Shown: positions 5,797 to 14,462, numbered from the stretch's first letter. The stretch: DNA of 55,679 nt from an uncultured Collinsella sp. (GCA_900549745.1 URPJ01000014.1:1-55679); one strand, 5' to 3'. Made by a program: numbers and translations. The notes: generated from the letters alone by a model not told the origin.

Positions 5797-7893
5797 TTAC
5801 TTTTTGCGGGCAAGCTCACCGATGTTGGCGATGCCGGAGAAAACGGCCTCGAAGCGGTTGAGCAGCTTAAGGCGATTATCGCGGAGCTGCTCGTCCTTGT
5901 CCATGACCATGACCTCGTCGAAGAAACGGTCAATGGGCGCGCGCAGGGCTGCCAGGGCGGCAAACGCTGCCGGGTAATCCTCGGCGGCGAGAGCGGCGTC
6001 GACGGCGGTCTGAGCGGCCTCGGAGGCGTCGGCGAGCGCAAGCTCGACCTCGCCCATCAGGCTGCGGTCATACTCCGCGCCCAGCTCGGGCTTGGAGATA
6101 TGCGCGGCACGGGCATAGGCGGTCGCCAGGTTGTCAAAGGTCTCGGCATCGTTCTTGCGGGCCTCGTCGAGCGCGGCGCAGCGGGCGAAGAAGACGGACG
6201 GGGCGATGATATGCACCGCGGAGACGGCGGCAACGGTATCGGCCGGGATCTTCTCGTCACGGGCCATGCTCACCAGACGGCCGTGGAAGAAGTCACGGAC
6301 CTGCTGGGCGACCTCGGCGGCGTCAAAGGCAATGCCTTGCTCGCTATAGAGCTCAAGGGCGAAGTCGATGAGCGACGTGGGGTCGATCGGCAGACGGTCG
6401 CGCAGGATGTTGATGATGCCGATGGCGGCACGGCGTAGCGCGTAGGGGTCCGAAGAGCCGGTCGGGGGCTCGCCGATGGCAAAGATACCGGCAATGGTAT
6501 CGAGCTTATCGGCGCAGGCCACGATGCATCCGGCGGTACCCTCGGGCAGCTCGTCGCCGGCAAAGCGGGGACGATAGTGATCGCGGATGGCGTGGGCGAC
6601 CTCATCGTTCTCCCCCATCGCGGTGGCGTAGTAACCGCCCATCACGCCCTGTTGGCTCGTGAACTCGACGACGGCATTGGACACCAGGTCGGCCTTGCAC
6701 AGGTGCGCGGCGCGGCCGGCATCGGCTGCCAGATGGGCACCCAGGTGAGCCTCGCGGGCGATAGCGAGCGCGAGCTGCTCAATGCGCTCGGACTTGGCGA
6801 GCACGCTGCCGAGCTTCTCCTGGAAGGCGACCTTCGCCAGACGCTCGCGGAACTCGTCGAGGGAGATCTTCAGGTCCTCCTCGTAGAAGAACTTGGCGTC
6901 GTCCAGACGGGCGCGCACGACGCGCTCGTTGCCGTCGATCACGCGCTCGGCGTTCTCGGGCTTGCTGTTCGAGACGATCACGAACTCACGCGTCAGCTTG
7001 CCCTCGCCGTCATAGATCGGGAAGTAACGCTGGTTGGTGAGCATGGACTCGCAGATGATCTCGTGCGGAACCTTGAGGAACTCCTCGTCGAAGGTTCCAA
7101 CGAGGACCGTCGGCCACTCGCAGAGGTTGATGACCTCCTCGAAGACCTTCTTGGGCGTATCGACGTGGCAACCGGGACGGGCAGCCTCGACCTCAGCGAT
7201 GCCAGCGAGGATGGCCTCGCGACGGCGCTCGGCGGAAAGCACGCCGGCGTCCTCGAGCACCTGCTCGTAGACGGCGGGGCTGGCGACCACGTGGTCACCG
7301 GGGCCCAGGACGCGATGGCCGCGCGTGGTGTTGCCGCTCGTTACGTCGGCAAACGACACGGGGACGACGTCCTCGCCCAGAAGGCAGCAGATCCAGCGGA
7401 CCGGACGCACGAACGTGGCGTGCTCGTGGCCCCAGCGCTGGGAGCGGTAGTTGGGCCACTGCAGGCCGGCAATGGTCTTCTCGCACAGGGCCGTCAGGAT
7501 CGGGGTGGCCGGGGCGGAAGGAATGTTCTTCTCGGCAAAGACGTACTCGCGGCCGTCGGTGTCCTCGCGGCGCACCAGGTCCTCGGCAGCCACGCCGCAC
7601 TTGCGGGCAAAGCCCTGGGCGGCCTTGGTGGCGTTACCGTCGGCGTCGAAGGCGATGTTTGCCGCGGGGCCACGCTTGACCTCGTGGACCTCATCGGTCG
7701 CAGTGGCAACGTTGGCAACGAGCGCGGCCAGTCGACGCGGGCTCGAGATCACGCGGACCTCGCCATGGGCCAGACCGGCCTCATCGAGGCCCTTGGCGAT
7801 CATGGTGCCAAGCTGCTTGACGGCATTATTCAGCGGTGCAGAGGGCATTTCCTCCGTACCGATCTCAAACAGGAAATCCTTAGCGTCTGCCAT
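5797..7893 (-). CDS. glyS: Glycine--tRNA ligase beta subunit
   Basis: A 698-residue protein, the usual length for the beta subunit of the bacterial alpha2beta2 glycyl-tRNA synthetase. It opens with LFEIGTEEMPSAPL, contains the conserved RPVRWICCLLG and HRVLGPG segments, and ends in a helical anticodon-binding region. The beta subunit recognises and binds tRNA-Gly for aminoacylation in the cytoplasm. It is separated from glyQ by only 3 bp, so the two subunits are cotranscribed and probably made in balanced amounts. No T-box-like leader was seen before the pair. Confidence 0.98.
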   Translation of the reverse strand: MADAKDFLFEIGTEEMPSAPLNNAVKQLGTMIAKGLDEAGLAHGEVRVISSPRRLAALVANVATATDEVHEVKRGPAANIAFDADGNATKAAQGFARKCGVAAEDLVRREDTDGREYVFAEKNIPSAPATPILTALCEKTIAGLQWPNYRSQRWGHEHATFVRPVRWICCLLGEDVVPVSFADVTSGNTTRGHRVLGPGDHVVASPAVYEQVLEDAGVLSAERRREAILAGIAEVEAARPGCHVDTPKKVFEEVINLCEWPTVLVGTFDEEFLKVPHEIICESMLTNQRYFPIYDGEGKLTREFVIVSNSKPENAERVIDGNERVVRARLDDAKFFYEEDLKISLDEFRERLAKVAFQEKLGSVLAKSERIEQLALAIAREAHLGAHLAADAGRAAHLCKADLVSNAVVEFTSQQGVMGGYYATAMGENDEVAHAIRDHYRPRFAGDELPEGTAGCIVACADKLDTIAGIFAIGEPPTGSSDPYALRRAAIGIINILRDRLPIDPTSLIDFALELYSEQGIAFDAAEVAQQVRDFFHGRLVSMARDEKIPADTVAAVSAVHIIAPSVFFARCAALDEARKNDAETFDNLATAYARAAHISKPELGAEYDRSLMGEVELALADASEAAQTAVDAALAAEDYPAAFAALAALRAPIDRFFDEVMVMDKDEQLRDNRLKLLNRFEAVFSGIANIGELARKK

Positions 7894-7896
7894 GGC

Positions 7897-8808
7897 TTAC
7901 GCCACCTCGCCTTCCTGGTCGGCATTCTCGTTCACTCCGGCGACCTCGGCCATGTAGGCCTCGCAGCACGCCTTGGCGACGGCGCGGACGCGCAGGATGT
8001 AGTTGGCACGCTCGACCGCGGACAGGGCGCCGCGGGCATCGAGCAGGTTAAAGGCGTGACTGCACTTCATGACGCAGTCGTAGGCCGGCAACGGCAGCTT
8101 GCGCTCCAGGCAGGAATGGCACTCGGCCTCGTAGTCGTCAAACTTCTGACGCATCATCTCGACGTTAGCGACCTCAAAGTTATAGGCACTGAACTCGCGC
8201 TCGTTCTCGAGGAACACGTCGCCGTAGGTCATGGGCGTGCCATCGGGCAGGTAGCTCCACACCAGATCGTAGACCGAGTTGACGCCCTGGGCGTACATAG
8301 CGATACGCTCCAGGCCATAGGTGATCTCGACGGGCACGGGGTCGACCTCGATACCGCCCACCTGCTGGAAGTACGTGAACTGCGTAACCTCCATGCCGTT
8401 GAGCCAGACCTCCCAGCCAAGGCCCCAGGCGCCGAGCGTCGGGCTCTCCCAGTCGTCCTCGACAAAACGAACGTCATGGTCGTTGGGGTCCAAGCCAATG
8501 GCGGCAAGAGACCCCAGATAAAGCTCCTGGGCGTTGACCGGCGAGGGCTTGATGAGCACCTGGAACTGATAGTAGTGCTGCATGCGGTTGGGATTCTCGC
8601 CGTAGCGGCCGTCGGCGGGACGGCGGCAGGGCTGCGCATAGCAGGTGCGCCACTCGGCGGGACCGAGCGAGCGCAGCGTGGTCGCGGTGTGGAAGGTACC
8701 GGCACCGACCTCGGAGTCATAGGGCTGCATAATGACGCAGCCCTGCTCGCCCCAGTACTGCTGGAGGCGCAGGATGATGTCTTGGAAGGAAAGCGATGAA
8801 GCGTTCAT
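7897..8808 (-). CDS. glyQ: Glycine--tRNA ligase alpha subunit
   Basis: A 303-residue class II synthetase subunit that holds the ATP and glycine site. The first 100 residues read like the family, including YWGEQGCVIMQPYDSEVGAG, CRRPADGRYGENPNRMQHY and QFQVLIKPSP. It forms the alpha2beta2 enzyme with the adjacent glyS product. The start at 8808 gives the usual NASSLSFQDIILRLQQYW N-terminus. A TATAGT hexamer on the minus strand (8855-8860) could be part of its promoter. Confidence 0.98.
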   Translation of the reverse strand: MNASSLSFQDIILRLQQYWGEQGCVIMQPYDSEVGAGTFHTATTLRSLGPAEWRTCYAQPCRRPADGRYGENPNRMQHYYQFQVLIKPSPVNAQELYLGSLAAIGLDPNDHDVRFVEDDWESPTLGAWGLGWEVWLNGMEVTQFTYFQQVGGIEVDPVPVEITYGLERIAMYAQGVNSVYDLVWSYLPDGTPMTYGDVFLENEREFSAYNFEVANVEMMRQKFDDYEAECHSCLERKLPLPAYDCVMKCSHAFNLLDARGALSAVERANYILRVRAVAKACCEAYMAEVAGVNENADQEGEVA

Positions 8809-8867
8809 GCCTCTAATATCCCCTCGTCGAAACGATTACACGGTTAGGTACTGTACTATAGCGGTTT

Positions 8868-9437
8868 TTAGTCGATAGCGCCCAGACGGTTAAGCGGCCA
8901 GTAACGCACGAGCGCCACGGCGATCAAATCAGAGCGATCAACGGGACCAAAGTAGCGTGAGTCGGCTGAGTTCTCGCGGTTGTCGCCCATCACCCACACG
9001 CAGCCGTCGGGGACGGTGTAGGGATAGCTCACCTGGGCGGCGGGCGCCTGGACCGAAAGCGGCCAGCTCATGCCGGTCGTATAGTCCTCATCGAGCGCTT
9101 GGCCGTCGACGACGACCTTGCCGTCCTGAAGGTCGACCGTCTGACCGGCCGTGGCGATGACGCGCTTTACCAGCACGTCATGCTCGGACGTGGCATCGGG
9201 GTTATGGAACACCACGATATCACCCTGTTTGACGGGCTGACCGAGCTCGAGGCTCACCTTTTGTGCCAGGATCTGGTCGCCAATCTCGATCGTGTCCTCC
9301 ATGGAGCCGGTGGGCACCACAAAGGGCTCGACCACAAAGGTGCGGATCAGGAAGGTGGCCACGAGCGCGATTGCGATGACCGCGATCCACTCAAAAGCGC
9401 CCCTCAACGCGGAATGTTGCGTAGGAACCATACTCAC
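8868..9437 (-). CDS. lepB: Type I signal peptidase
   Basis: A 189-residue S26-family serine peptidase with one N-terminal membrane anchor (about 14-32). The catalytic Ser45 lies in PTGSMEDTI and the general-base Lys91 in VKRVIA; box E is visible as MGDNRENSADSRYFG. It cleaves signal peptides from secreted proteins on the outer face of the membrane. It overlaps the trmD stop by 4 bp, at the end of the rpsP-khpA-rimM-trmD gene string. In many Gram-positives rplS (ribosomal protein L19) lies between trmD and lepB; it is absent here. Confidence 0.96.
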   Translation of the reverse strand: MSMVPTQHSALRGAFEWIAVIAIALVATFLIRTFVVEPFVVPTGSMEDTIEIGDQILAQKVSLELGQPVKQGDIVVFHNPDATSEHDVLVKRVIATAGQTVDLQDGKVVVDGQALDEDYTTGMSWPLSVQAPAAQVSYPYTVPDGCVWVMGDNRENSADSRYFGPVDRSDLIAVALVRYWPLNRLGAID

Positions 9438-10192
9438 TCCTCGCTCTGCGAATACGAAGCGTCAAGGATCTCCTGAGCGTAAGCGCGCTCCTCGGGCGTA
9501 AGCCGCGCCGTCTCGATCAGGTCGGGGCGCCAGCGGCAGGTACGCTCGATGGCGTTCTTGCGACGCCAGGCATCGACCTTGGCGTGATCACCGCTCACGA
9601 GCACTGGAGGCACGCCCTCGCCGTTGAACTCGGCAGGACGGGTGTACTGCGCGTACTCGAGCAGACCACCGTCCTCGGCAGTCGAGAATGACTCGTCCAC
9701 GTTGCTCATCTCGTCACCAAGGGCGCCGGGAATTAGGCGTACGACGGCATCGGCAACGACCATAGCGGGAAGCTCGCCGCCCGTGAGCACGTAATCGCCG
9801 ATCGACAGACGCTCGTCGGCATACGCATAGGCACGCTCGTCGACACCCTCGTAACGGCTGCAAACAAACAGCAGACGCTCACTTTTGAGCAGGCGCTCGG
9901 CCACATGCTGCGTAAAGGGCTCGCCGCAGGGAGTGAAGAACACCACCGTGGGCTTGGGGCCCTCCGCGCTAATGGCCTCGATGGCCTCGGCGATAGGCTC
10001 GACCTTCATGAGCATGCCCTGCCCGCCGCCGTACGGCTCGTCATCGACGGTACGATGGCGGTCGTGCGTCCAGTCACGCAGGTTATACGCCTTAAAATCA
10101 AAAAGGCCGGCCTTGCGGGCGCGGCCCAAGATCGACGTGGACATGACGGGCTCAAACATCTCGGGAAAGACCGAAAGGGTCTCAATCAGCAT
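9434..10192 (-). CDS. trmD: tRNA (guanine-37-N1)-methyltransferase
   Basis: A 252-residue SPOUT methyltransferase. The trefoil-knot SAM-binding segment is clear: VFFTPCGEPF, SRYEGVDERA and SIGDYVLTGGELPAMVVADAVVRLIPG. It methylates G37 next to the anticodon in tRNAs reading CUN, CCN and CGG codons and prevents +1 frameshifting. The gene lies 10 bp after rimM and overlaps lepB by 4 bp. The N-terminus MLIETLSVFPEMF fits the family start. Confidence 0.98.
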   Translation of the reverse strand: MLIETLSVFPEMFEPVMSTSILGRARKAGLFDFKAYNLRDWTHDRHRTVDDEPYGGGQGMLMKVEPIAEAIEAISAEGPKPTVVFFTPCGEPFTQHVAERLLKSERLLFVCSRYEGVDERAYAYADERLSIGDYVLTGGELPAMVVADAVVRLIPGALGDEMSNVDESFSTAEDGGLLEYAQYTRPAEFNGEGVPPVLVSGDHAKVDAWRRKNAIERTCRWRPDLIETARLTPEERAYAQEILDASYSQSEE

Positions 10193-10202
10193 GTTGTCCT
10201 CC

Positions 10203-10724
10203 CTACTTGTCCATATCGATCAAGCCATCCATCACGTGGACGGAAATTGTTCCTGCATCGGGAAGATCGAGCACGACCTGCTCGATCACGGGAATCAGTA
10301 CCTCGCCGTACCGATCGCCTTCGACAACCCAAACATCGTTGGCAGGCGTCGACATGATCTCGACAATCGTGCCGAGCGAACCGAAGCGCTCGTCGACCAC
10401 CTCGCGACCCATCAGGTCGGTATAGGCGGCGTCGAGCGAATCGAGCTCAAAGTCGTCACGATTTGCCAGCACATAGCATCCCGTGATGCCCTCGGCGGCC
10501 GTCAAGTCGTCAATGCCCTCAAACGAGACCAGATCGCCATCGCCCGTATCGGTGACGGACACGACCGTGCAAAAGCGGTCGCGCTTGAGCGCCGGCGGCG
10601 TCAGGGCGACGCGCATACCCGGCTCTAATACAGAAGAAAGCCCCCGCAGCGGCTGCGCGAGGACCTCCCCCTTCCTTCCGTGCGGCTTGACCACACGGGC
10701 GATGTTTTTGTACTGGGACCTCAA
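10203..10724 (-). CDS. rimM: Ribosome maturation factor RimM
   Basis: A 173-residue protein with the N-terminal RimM beta-barrel (IARVVKPHGRKGEVLAQPL) and a C-terminal PRC-barrel ending DLPDAGTISVHVMDGLI. It binds ribosomal protein S19 and helps mature the head of the 30S subunit. It follows the KH-domain gene by 4 bp and precedes trmD by 10 bp, the conserved order of this ribosome-linked operon. Confidence 0.96.
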   Translation of the reverse strand: MRSQYKNIARVVKPHGRKGEVLAQPLRGLSSVLEPGMRVALTPPALKRDRFCTVVSVTDTGDGDLVSFEGIDDLTAAEGITGCYVLANRDDFELDSLDAAYTDLMGREVVDERFGSLGTIVEIMSTPANDVWVVEGDRYGEVLIPVIEQVVLDLPDAGTISVHVMDGLIDMDK

Positions 10725-10728
10725 GGTC

Positions 10729-11013
10729 CTAGCCCAGAACCTCTACCTCGACAGCAGTGTCGAGGCGAGCGGCCAGTGCACGGGCGAGCGTGCGAATGGC
10801 CTTGATGGTACGGCCACGACGGCCGATGACCTTAGCGACGTCATCCTCGGCGACAGAAACCTCAATCGTAGAGGCGTCATCACCATCAATGACCTCAAGG
10901 CTCACGGAATCCGGGTCGTCGACGATCTGAACAACGAGATATTCGACGAGATCGGCGATGCGATCTGAGAGCATTGCCTCACCCTCGAGCTGTGCAGCGT
11001 CAACCTCAGGCAC
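10729..11013 (-). CDS. khpA: KH-domain RNA-binding protein KhpA
   Basis: A 94-residue protein made almost wholly of one type II KH fold. The GxxG loop GRRG is at 64-67 in VAKVIGRRGRTIKAIR. KhpA binds RNA, commonly together with KhpB, and influences cell division and small-RNA function in Gram-positives. Its place between rpsP (3 bp away) and rimM is conserved. The N-terminal 14 residues before MLSDRIADLVEYLV are longer than in some relatives; the inner Met at residue 14 is an alternative start. Confidence 0.93.
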   Translation of the reverse strand: MPEVDAAQLEGEAMLSDRIADLVEYLVVQIVDDPDSVSLEVIDGDDASTIEVSVAEDDVAKVIGRRGRTIKAIRTLARALAARLDTAVEVEVLG

Positions 11014-11016
11014 GAT

Positions 11017-11358
11017 TTACTCCTCGGCGCCCTCAGCGGCCTCAGCGGCAGCCTTAGCGGCCTCGGCCTCTTTGGCGAGCTGCTTCTTGGACTTCTTGAC
11101 GACGGTCTCGGTCTTCTCGCCCTCGTTGGCGGCCTTGACCAGAGCGGCGACGGCGTCGGTGAGCTGAGCGCCCTTGGACTGCCAGTCGGCGATCTTCTCG
11201 AGGTCGAGGTTGATGGTCTTGGGGGCGGTCATCGGGTTGTAGCGGCCAACCTCCTCGATGATACGACCGTCACGCGGGGCGCGGGAATCGGCGACGACGA
11301 CACGGTAGTACGGACGCTTCTTAGCGCCGTGACGAGCAAGGCGAATCTTGACTGCCAA
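11017..11358 (-). CDS. rpsP: 30S ribosomal protein S16
   Basis: The conserved S16 sequence begins at a TTG codon (11356-11358) preceded by a strong GGAGG site. This gives MAVKIRLARHGAKKRPYYR and 113 residues. A longer frame up to 11394 is open but lacks homology, so I use the TTG. The body contains the RDGRIIEEVGRYNP motif. The C-terminus is extended by a Lys/Ala/Glu-rich tail of about 30 residues, common in actinobacterial S16. It is the first gene of the operon with khpA, rimM, trmD and lepB. Confidence 0.96.
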   Translation of the reverse strand: MAVKIRLARHGAKKRPYYRVVVADSRAPRDGRIIEEVGRYNPMTAPKTINLDLEKIADWQSKGAQLTDAVAALVKAANEGEKTETVVKKSKKQLAKEAEAAKAAAEAAEGAEE

Positions 11359-11547
11359 AGGAAACTCCTCCAACCAAGCAGCTTTAGGCTGCAACTACAA
11401 ACAAACAGTTGAACATAATACGCCATCGACGCGGGCAGGTGAAGTCCGTGAGACCAACTTCTTCGGTGTAGTCGAGGGCAAATCCATATCTTAGACAAGA
11501 ATTCGGGATTTGCAAGCACATACACGCACCCCACATGAGCTGCGCGG

Positions 11548-11553
11548 TATACT
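11548..11553 (+). promoter_or_regulatory. Candidate -10 box for dinB
   Basis: TATACT lies 6 bp before the first possible ATG (11560). Transcription would start near 11560, which makes the downstream ATG at 11599 the more likely start codon. No good -35 hexamer is evident. Confidence 0.35.
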
Positions 11554-11598
11554 CATGACATGGAAAGACGCGAACATACATACGGTTATGAGGATGCC

Positions 11599-12813
11599 AT
11601 GAGCGTCACGCCGCCTCCCTGGACGGGTCCGGCGGTGGGCCTCATGGACCTCGATGCGTTTTTTGCGAGCGTGGAGATGCTCGATCATCCCGAATGGCGC
11701 GGAAAGCCACTCATCGTGGGCGGAGACGCCGATTCGCGTGGCGTCGTGTCCACGTGTTCGTATGAGGCACGTCGCTTTGGCGTGCGCTCTGCCATGGCCT
11801 CGGCTGAGGCGCGGCGCTTGTGCCCGCAAGCCATTTGGACGCACGGGCACTTTGATCGCTACCGCGAGGTCAGTGCGCAGGTCATGGCGATTCTTGCCGA
11901 GGAGACGCCGCGCGTTGAGCGCGTATCCATCGACGAAGCCTTTATCGATATCACACCGGGTCGCTTTGCGCCCGAGGACCCACTGCTGGTTGCACGGCGT
12001 ATAAGCGACCGTGTGGCAGCGCTGGGAGTGACGTGCTCCATTGGCGTGGGCTGCAACAAGACGGTCGCAAAGATCGCAAGCGAGCGGGATAAGCCGTTTG
12101 GGCTGACCATCGTGCGCCCCGGAACCGAGCAGCGCTTTTTGGCCGCGCTGCCGGTATCTGCCATGAGCGGCATCGGGCGCTCGGCCGAGGAGCGACTGCG
12201 CCGTATGCGCATCTACACGCTCGGCGAGCTGTCACGCGCGCCGGAATCCACCTTGGCCTCTATTTTTGGCGTCAACGGCGAACGTATGCGTCAGCGTGCG
12301 CTGGGACTTGAAATCTCCGAAGTCACGAGTCTCGATGAAGAGCGCAAGATCAAGTCGGTCAGCAATGAACGCACCTTTGCGAAAGATTTAACTGAGCGCG
12401 GAGACATCGAAGCGGCGATTGCACTGTTGGGCGAGTCAGTTGGACGCCGCCTGCGCCGTCAGGGACTGACGGGCGGCACGGTAACGCTCAAGCTCAAGTA
12501 TTCGTATGGCAGCGGGCGTACGGCACAGCGCCGGCTGCCTCATCCGACCGACGATGAGAACATCTTCGTGGCGGTTGCACTCGAACTGCTCGACAACATC
12601 TGGCAGGAAGGCATGCATGTTCGCTTAGCGGGCATCGGCATGAGCGACTTCGACCACCAAGGCGGCATCCAGACCGACCTGTTCTGCGAAGTCGACGACC
12701 GCGGAGCCCAATCCAGCGACCGACGCGACCTCTCGGTTGCTATCGACGCCGTCCGAGACAAGTTCGGCGACACCGCCCTATCCTTCGGCCGCCAATCCCG
12801 CTTCAATAACTAG
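11599..12813 (+). CDS. dinB: DNA polymerase IV (Y-family, error-prone)
   Basis: A 404-residue Y-family polymerase for translesion synthesis. The catalytic acids are in GLMDLDAFFASVE near the N-terminus and RVERVSIDEAFIDIT. YEARRFGVRSAMA (finger) and the GIGCNKTVAKIASERDKPFG-like block are also present, the latter here as GVGCNKTVAKIASERDKPFG. A little-finger domain follows to about residue 345. The ATG at 11599 has a GAGG site 6 bp upstream; the open frame extends back to 11560 but that codon coincides with the likely transcription start. The last residues RQSRFNN do not match a canonical QLxLF beta-clamp motif. It is the only plus-strand gene in this stretch. Confidence 0.95.
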   Translation: MSVTPPPWTGPAVGLMDLDAFFASVEMLDHPEWRGKPLIVGGDADSRGVVSTCSYEARRFGVRSAMASAEARRLCPQAIWTHGHFDRYREVSAQVMAILAEETPRVERVSIDEAFIDITPGRFAPEDPLLVARRISDRVAALGVTCSIGVGCNKTVAKIASERDKPFGLTIVRPGTEQRFLAALPVSAMSGIGRSAEERLRRMRIYTLGELSRAPESTLASIFGVNGERMRQRALGLEISEVTSLDEERKIKSVSNERTFAKDLTERGDIEAAIALLGESVGRRLRRQGLTGGTVTLKLKYSYGSGRTAQRRLPHPTDDENIFVAVALELLDNIWQEGMHVRLAGIGMSDFDHQGGIQTDLFCEVDDRGAQSSDRRDLSVAIDAVRDKFGDTALSFGRQSRFNN

Positions 12814-12858
12814 TCTTTTTTGGACGGGGGGTTGCTGCCTTCCGTCCGACACGGCATT

Positions 12859-12894
12859 GGTAGTCAATTTGGGACGGGGCTATTTTAGCTACCC
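12859..12894. repeat. REP-like palindromic element, inverted copy
   Basis: This unit has ends GGTAGTCAA and TTTTAGCTACC around the core TTTGGGACGGGGC. It is the inverted partner of the copy at 12946-12983; the two are about 50 bp apart and could pair into a larger structure. Confidence 0.75.
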
Positions 12895-12945
12895 CTATAT
12901 ATCGGTTGAGATTCATTCGGCCTAATTCATTCACCGTCAGCCAAA

Positions 12946-12983
12946 GGGTAGCTAAAAAAGCCCCGTCCCAAATTGACTACCCC
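12946..12983. repeat. REP-like palindromic element
   Basis: The unit starts GGGTAGCTAAAAAAG and ends CAAATTGACTACCCC, with core CCCCGTCCC. It precedes the RAYT gene end and is nearly the exact reverse complement of 12859-12894. Confidence 0.75.
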
Positions 12984-13031
12984 GGATGTCCGGTTTGGCG
13001 GCCGCAGCAAAATTATCCCGCCTAAAATGAG

Positions 13032-13781
13032 CTACTTTTCAACTTTAACTTTTTGAATCGTGCAATGGCCGATACCCGTGAGGCGCACGATCTGCTTGAT
13101 CGAAAAGCCCTCGCTTTTGAGCTTACGGATACAGTCATCACGCACGCCCTTGGGCAGAGCGTTGAGATAGTGAGGCTCGTATGGTTTGAGCAACGCCTGC
13201 GCAAACTCAAGCGCGTCAGTATCACTCACATGAGCGCCATAACGGAAGCAATAGCCATTGGGCTCGCCCGAGGTGCTAAATGCAAAAAATCTCTGGGAAT
13301 TCCCGAGCAACCCGAGCACGCAATCAGTCTTACAAATTCCCGGATAGCCCATATACTCGCTAAAGCTGCTCCAGCGATAGAGCGAAGCAGTGCCAATTCT
13401 GGCTTTCGCAGGGTTATCGTGAATGTAACGAACGCAGTTGAGCAGCTGATCATCATCGAGAATCGGCACACTCTTAAATCGATCCTGGAAAACAGGACCT
13501 CTCCTGCCTGTCTTAGAATTGAAATACATGGCATACGCCGTCGTAATCGAATGCATACAATCGCTCAGGTGAGCATGCCCGTCATCTAGCAACAAGTGAA
13601 TGTGATTATCCATAAGGCACCATGCGATAACATCCACTTTGAACTTCTGGCATTTCGAAGCTATCAGTCGAATCAGATAGAGTCGATCGTCAGCATCCTC
13701 AAATATCAGCTGACCACCACAGCCCTTTTGGACGACATGGTAATAGCCGTAAACAGAGATTTCCCGCGCGGTCCGAGTCAT
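13032..13781 (-). CDS. REP-associated tyrosine transposase (RAYT, Y1/TnpA_REP family)
   Basis: A 249-residue Y1 transposase. The metal-binding HUH pair is His60/His62 in MDNHIHLLL, the nucleophile is Tyr119 in CVRYIHDNP, and a C-terminal helix-turn-helix-like segment (SIKQIVRLTGIGHCTIQKVK) follows. Family members cut and rejoin single-stranded DNA at REP sequences and are thought to spread them. The start at 13781 has an AGGAGG site 8 bp upstream; the ATG 6 bp earlier is too close to it. Matching palindromic elements lie on both sides, which supports a RAYT-REP system. The gene appears intact. Confidence 0.92.
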   Translation of the reverse strand: MTRTAREISVYGYYHVVQKGCGGQLIFEDADDRLYLIRLIASKCQKFKVDVIAWCLMDNHIHLLLDDGHAHLSDCMHSITTAYAMYFNSKTGRRGPVFQDRFKSVPILDDDQLLNCVRYIHDNPAKARIGTASLYRWSSFSEYMGYPGICKTDCVLGLLGNSQRFFAFSTSGEPNGYCFRYGAHVSDTDALEFAQALLKPYEPHYLNALPKGVRDDCIRKLKSEGFSIKQIVRLTGIGHCTIQKVKVEK

Positions 13782-13882
13782 ACGCATCTCCTCCTCTACA
13801 GATAACAAATACGTTACCCGAGTCGGAAAGCTAAATATCACGCAATGAACCGCAACTCGCTTCTATCGGCGAACGGTAGGTA

Positions 13883-13915
13883 GTAGCTAAAAAAGCCCCG
13901 TCCCAAATTAGCTAC
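13883..13915. repeat. REP-like palindromic element
   Basis: This is a full unit with perfect 8-bp inverted ends, GTAGCTAA and TTAGCTAC, around AAAAGCCCCGTCCCAAA. It lies just upstream of the RAYT gene start. Confidence 0.78.
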
Positions 13916-13921
13916 TTTGGG

Positions 13922-13960
13922 CAAAAAGAAAGCCGAGCAGGTGCGGAAAACCGCAACTGC
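13922..13960 (-). terminator. Intrinsic terminator after rsfS
   Basis: On the minus strand GCAGTTGCGG-TTTT-CCGCACCTGC forms a hairpin followed by TCGGCTTTCTTTTTG. It lies about 45 bp beyond the rsfS stop and probably ends the long minus-strand block. Confidence 0.75.
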
Positions 13961-13978
13961 CCGGCGATATGCGTGAGG

Positions 13979-14007
13979 GTAGCTAACCCCGTCTCAAAAT
14001 GAGCTAC
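13979..14007. repeat. Divergent REP-like element abutting rsfS
   Basis: GTAGCTAACCCCGTCTC followed by AAAATGAGCTAC is a shortened, mutated version of the element. It touches the stop codon of rsfS. A similar half (AAAATGAGCTAC) is at 13024-13035, at the 3' end of the RAYT gene. Confidence 0.65.
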
Positions 14008-14462
14008 TAGAGGAGGTTGAGGGGGAGCTGGGGGGCGTCTCCCCAGAGTTTCTCGAGGCGGTAGAAGTCGCGGGCTTCGGGAGTGAAGACGTGGACGACA
14101 ACCGAACCGTAGTCCATGAGCATCCAGGTCTTCTGCTCGCGACCCTCGATGGAGAACGGGTGCTCGCCGCAAGCCTCGGCGACCTTCTCCTCGATCTCGT
14201 CGACGATAGAATCGACCTGGCGGTTGTTGGTACCGGTGGCAAGCACAAAGTAGTCGCATACGTCGGAAAGCTCGGTCAGGTCGAGCACCTGAACGTCCTC
14301 GCCCTTCTTGTCGTAGGCGGCCTGCGCGGCGGCGCGGGCGACATCCTCGGCGGCGACACCGCTCGCGGACAGCGAGGCGGCAGTGCGGTCGGACGTGGCG
14401 GCGAAGCTCTTGTGCTCCACATGTTCAAGAATCTGCTCGTCGGTCATGGTCTCGTCGGCCAT
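14007..14462 (-). CDS. rsfS: Ribosomal silencing factor RsfS
   Basis: A 151-residue protein. The RsfS/Iojap domain spans about 40-150 with KKGEDVQVLDLTELSDVCDYFVLATGTNNRQVDSI and WMLMDYGSVVVHVFTPEARDFYRLEKLW. It binds L14 on the 50S subunit and blocks subunit joining when nutrients are scarce. The N-terminal 40 residues are an acidic extension absent from short homologues. It is the last gene of the nadD-yqeK-rsfS string, a conserved arrangement in Gram-positives. Confidence 0.95.
   Translation of the reverse strand: MADETMTDEQILEHVEHKSFAATSDRTAASLSASGVAAEDVARAAAQAAYDKKGEDVQVLDLTELSDVCDYFVLATGTNNRQVDSIVDEIEEKVAEACGEHPFSIEGREQKTWMLMDYGSVVVHVFTPEARDFYRLEKLWGDAPQLPLNLL

Noticed and set aside
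6577..8799. 740-residue plus-strand open frame opposite glyS and glyQ
   Set aside because: It mirrors two certain genes on the other strand; the protein is Leu/Gly/Val/Asp-rich shadow sequence.
8809..8867. T-box or other riboswitch before glyQ
   Set aside because: The spacer is only 59 bp and shows no T-box sequence or terminator/antiterminator pair.
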